From positions 1-6,619 of the forward strand of contig CAZMRA010000280.1 of NCBI GenBank assembly GCA_964568485.1: 6,619 nt of DNA, given 5' to 3'. Origin of the DNA: CFX5 sp964568485. Its GTDB lineage: Bacteria > Chloroflexota > Anaerolineae > Caldilineales > Caldilineaceae. The notes under the pieces are model-generated. The model had not been told where the DNA came from. It searched no databases and saw nothing but the letters and a program-made list of their open reading frames with translations. The position numbers and the translations under genes are program-made. Positions 6,459-6,619 of the stretch are shown piece after piece; positions within the stretch are counted from its first letter, which is position 1, and each line of letters opens with the position of its first letter.

Positions 6459-6619
6459 TTAAGGTGTGCCAGGTTGCCAGAGTGGTTCTGCGACTTGCTG
6501 CTGATGATTCTCATAGCGGGCCATGACAAAGAGTGCATCGGAAAGGCGGTTGAGGTAGGGCAATACCTGGGCGCCGATTGCTTCTTCGCGGGCCAACGTG
6601 GTAATGATCCGCTCGGCGC
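6459..6619 (-). CDS. PduO-type ATP:cob(I)alamin adenosyltransferase, C-terminal end (5' part outside window)
   Basis: The last 52 residues are visible, ending at TAA (6459-6461). They read AERIITTLAREE, then a short linker and YLNRLSDALFVMARYENH, then a short tail. The helix YLNRLSDxLFVxAR is a hallmark of the C-terminus of PduO/MMAB-type corrinoid adenosyltransferases, which transfer the adenosyl group of ATP to cob(I)alamin to form adenosylcobalamin in the cytoplasm. The rest of the protein, with the ATP-binding N-terminus, lies past position 6619. The gene is read in the same direction as the membrane pair, but the 178-bp spacer with an inverted repeat argues for separate transcription. 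The reading frame was found by translating the minus strand from the window end. Confidence 0.92.
   Translation of the reverse strand, partial: AERIITTLAREEAIGAQVLPYLNRLSDALFVMARYENHQQQVAEPLWQPGTP

Noticed and set aside
6332..6526. A 64-residue plus-strand open frame in the spacer before the membrane operon
   Set aside because: It overlaps the inverted repeat and the end of the adenosyltransferase gene on the other strand, and shows no domain-like composition.

Overview
This is a 6.6 kb bacterial chromosomal window with moderately high GC. It holds five protein-coding genes, two of them cut by the window edges. I see no rRNA, tRNA, CRISPR array, insertion sequence or phage gene. The gene set (an MrfA-type helicase with an HNH insertion, a chimeric phosphoglycerate dehydrogenase, a PduO-type corrinoid adenosyltransferase) and the codon style suggest a member of the Chloroflexota. 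That placement is an inference from impression only, as no marker gene is present.

Layout: (1) 3-2024, plus strand: the 3' part of a DEAD/DEAH helicase of the MrfA/YprA (DUF1998) family, with an HNH nuclease-like domain inserted in its C-terminal zinc-binding region. (2) 2025-2129: a 105-bp spacer with TTGTG/CACAA repeats, probably the leader of the next gene. (3) 2130-3914, plus strand: a two-part protein. Its N-terminal half is a D-3-phosphoglycerate dehydrogenase (SerA-like) without the usual ACT/ASB regulatory domains. Its C-terminal half is a full-length ParB/Srx-fold module that resembles the free-serine kinases SbnI (Staphylococcus) and SerK (Thermococcus). (4) 3922-5760 and 5753-6280, minus strand: two overlapping genes, read in the order 6280 to 3922. 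The first encodes a small four-helix membrane protein. The second encodes a large protein with a Vps62-like N-terminal domain, a coiled coil and four C-terminal membrane helices. (5) 6281-6458: a 178-bp spacer with a perfect 12-bp inverted repeat and short direct repeats. (6) 6459-6619, minus strand: the C-terminal end of a PduO-type ATP:cob(I)alamin adenosyltransferase.

The most interesting object is the SerA-SbnI/SerK chimera. One chain combines the enzyme that opens the phosphorylated serine pathway with a module whose relatives phosphorylate free serine to O-phosphoserine. It may be bifunctional, or the kinase-like part may have become a serine sensor standing in for the missing ACT domain. 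Second is the helicase with an HNH domain placed inside the DUF1998 region. Third is the overlapping membrane pair, whose function I cannot assign. The helicase, the SerA chimera and the membrane pair show no obvious shared pathway; the window looks like ordinary chromosome with unusual protein architectures rather than a mobile island.
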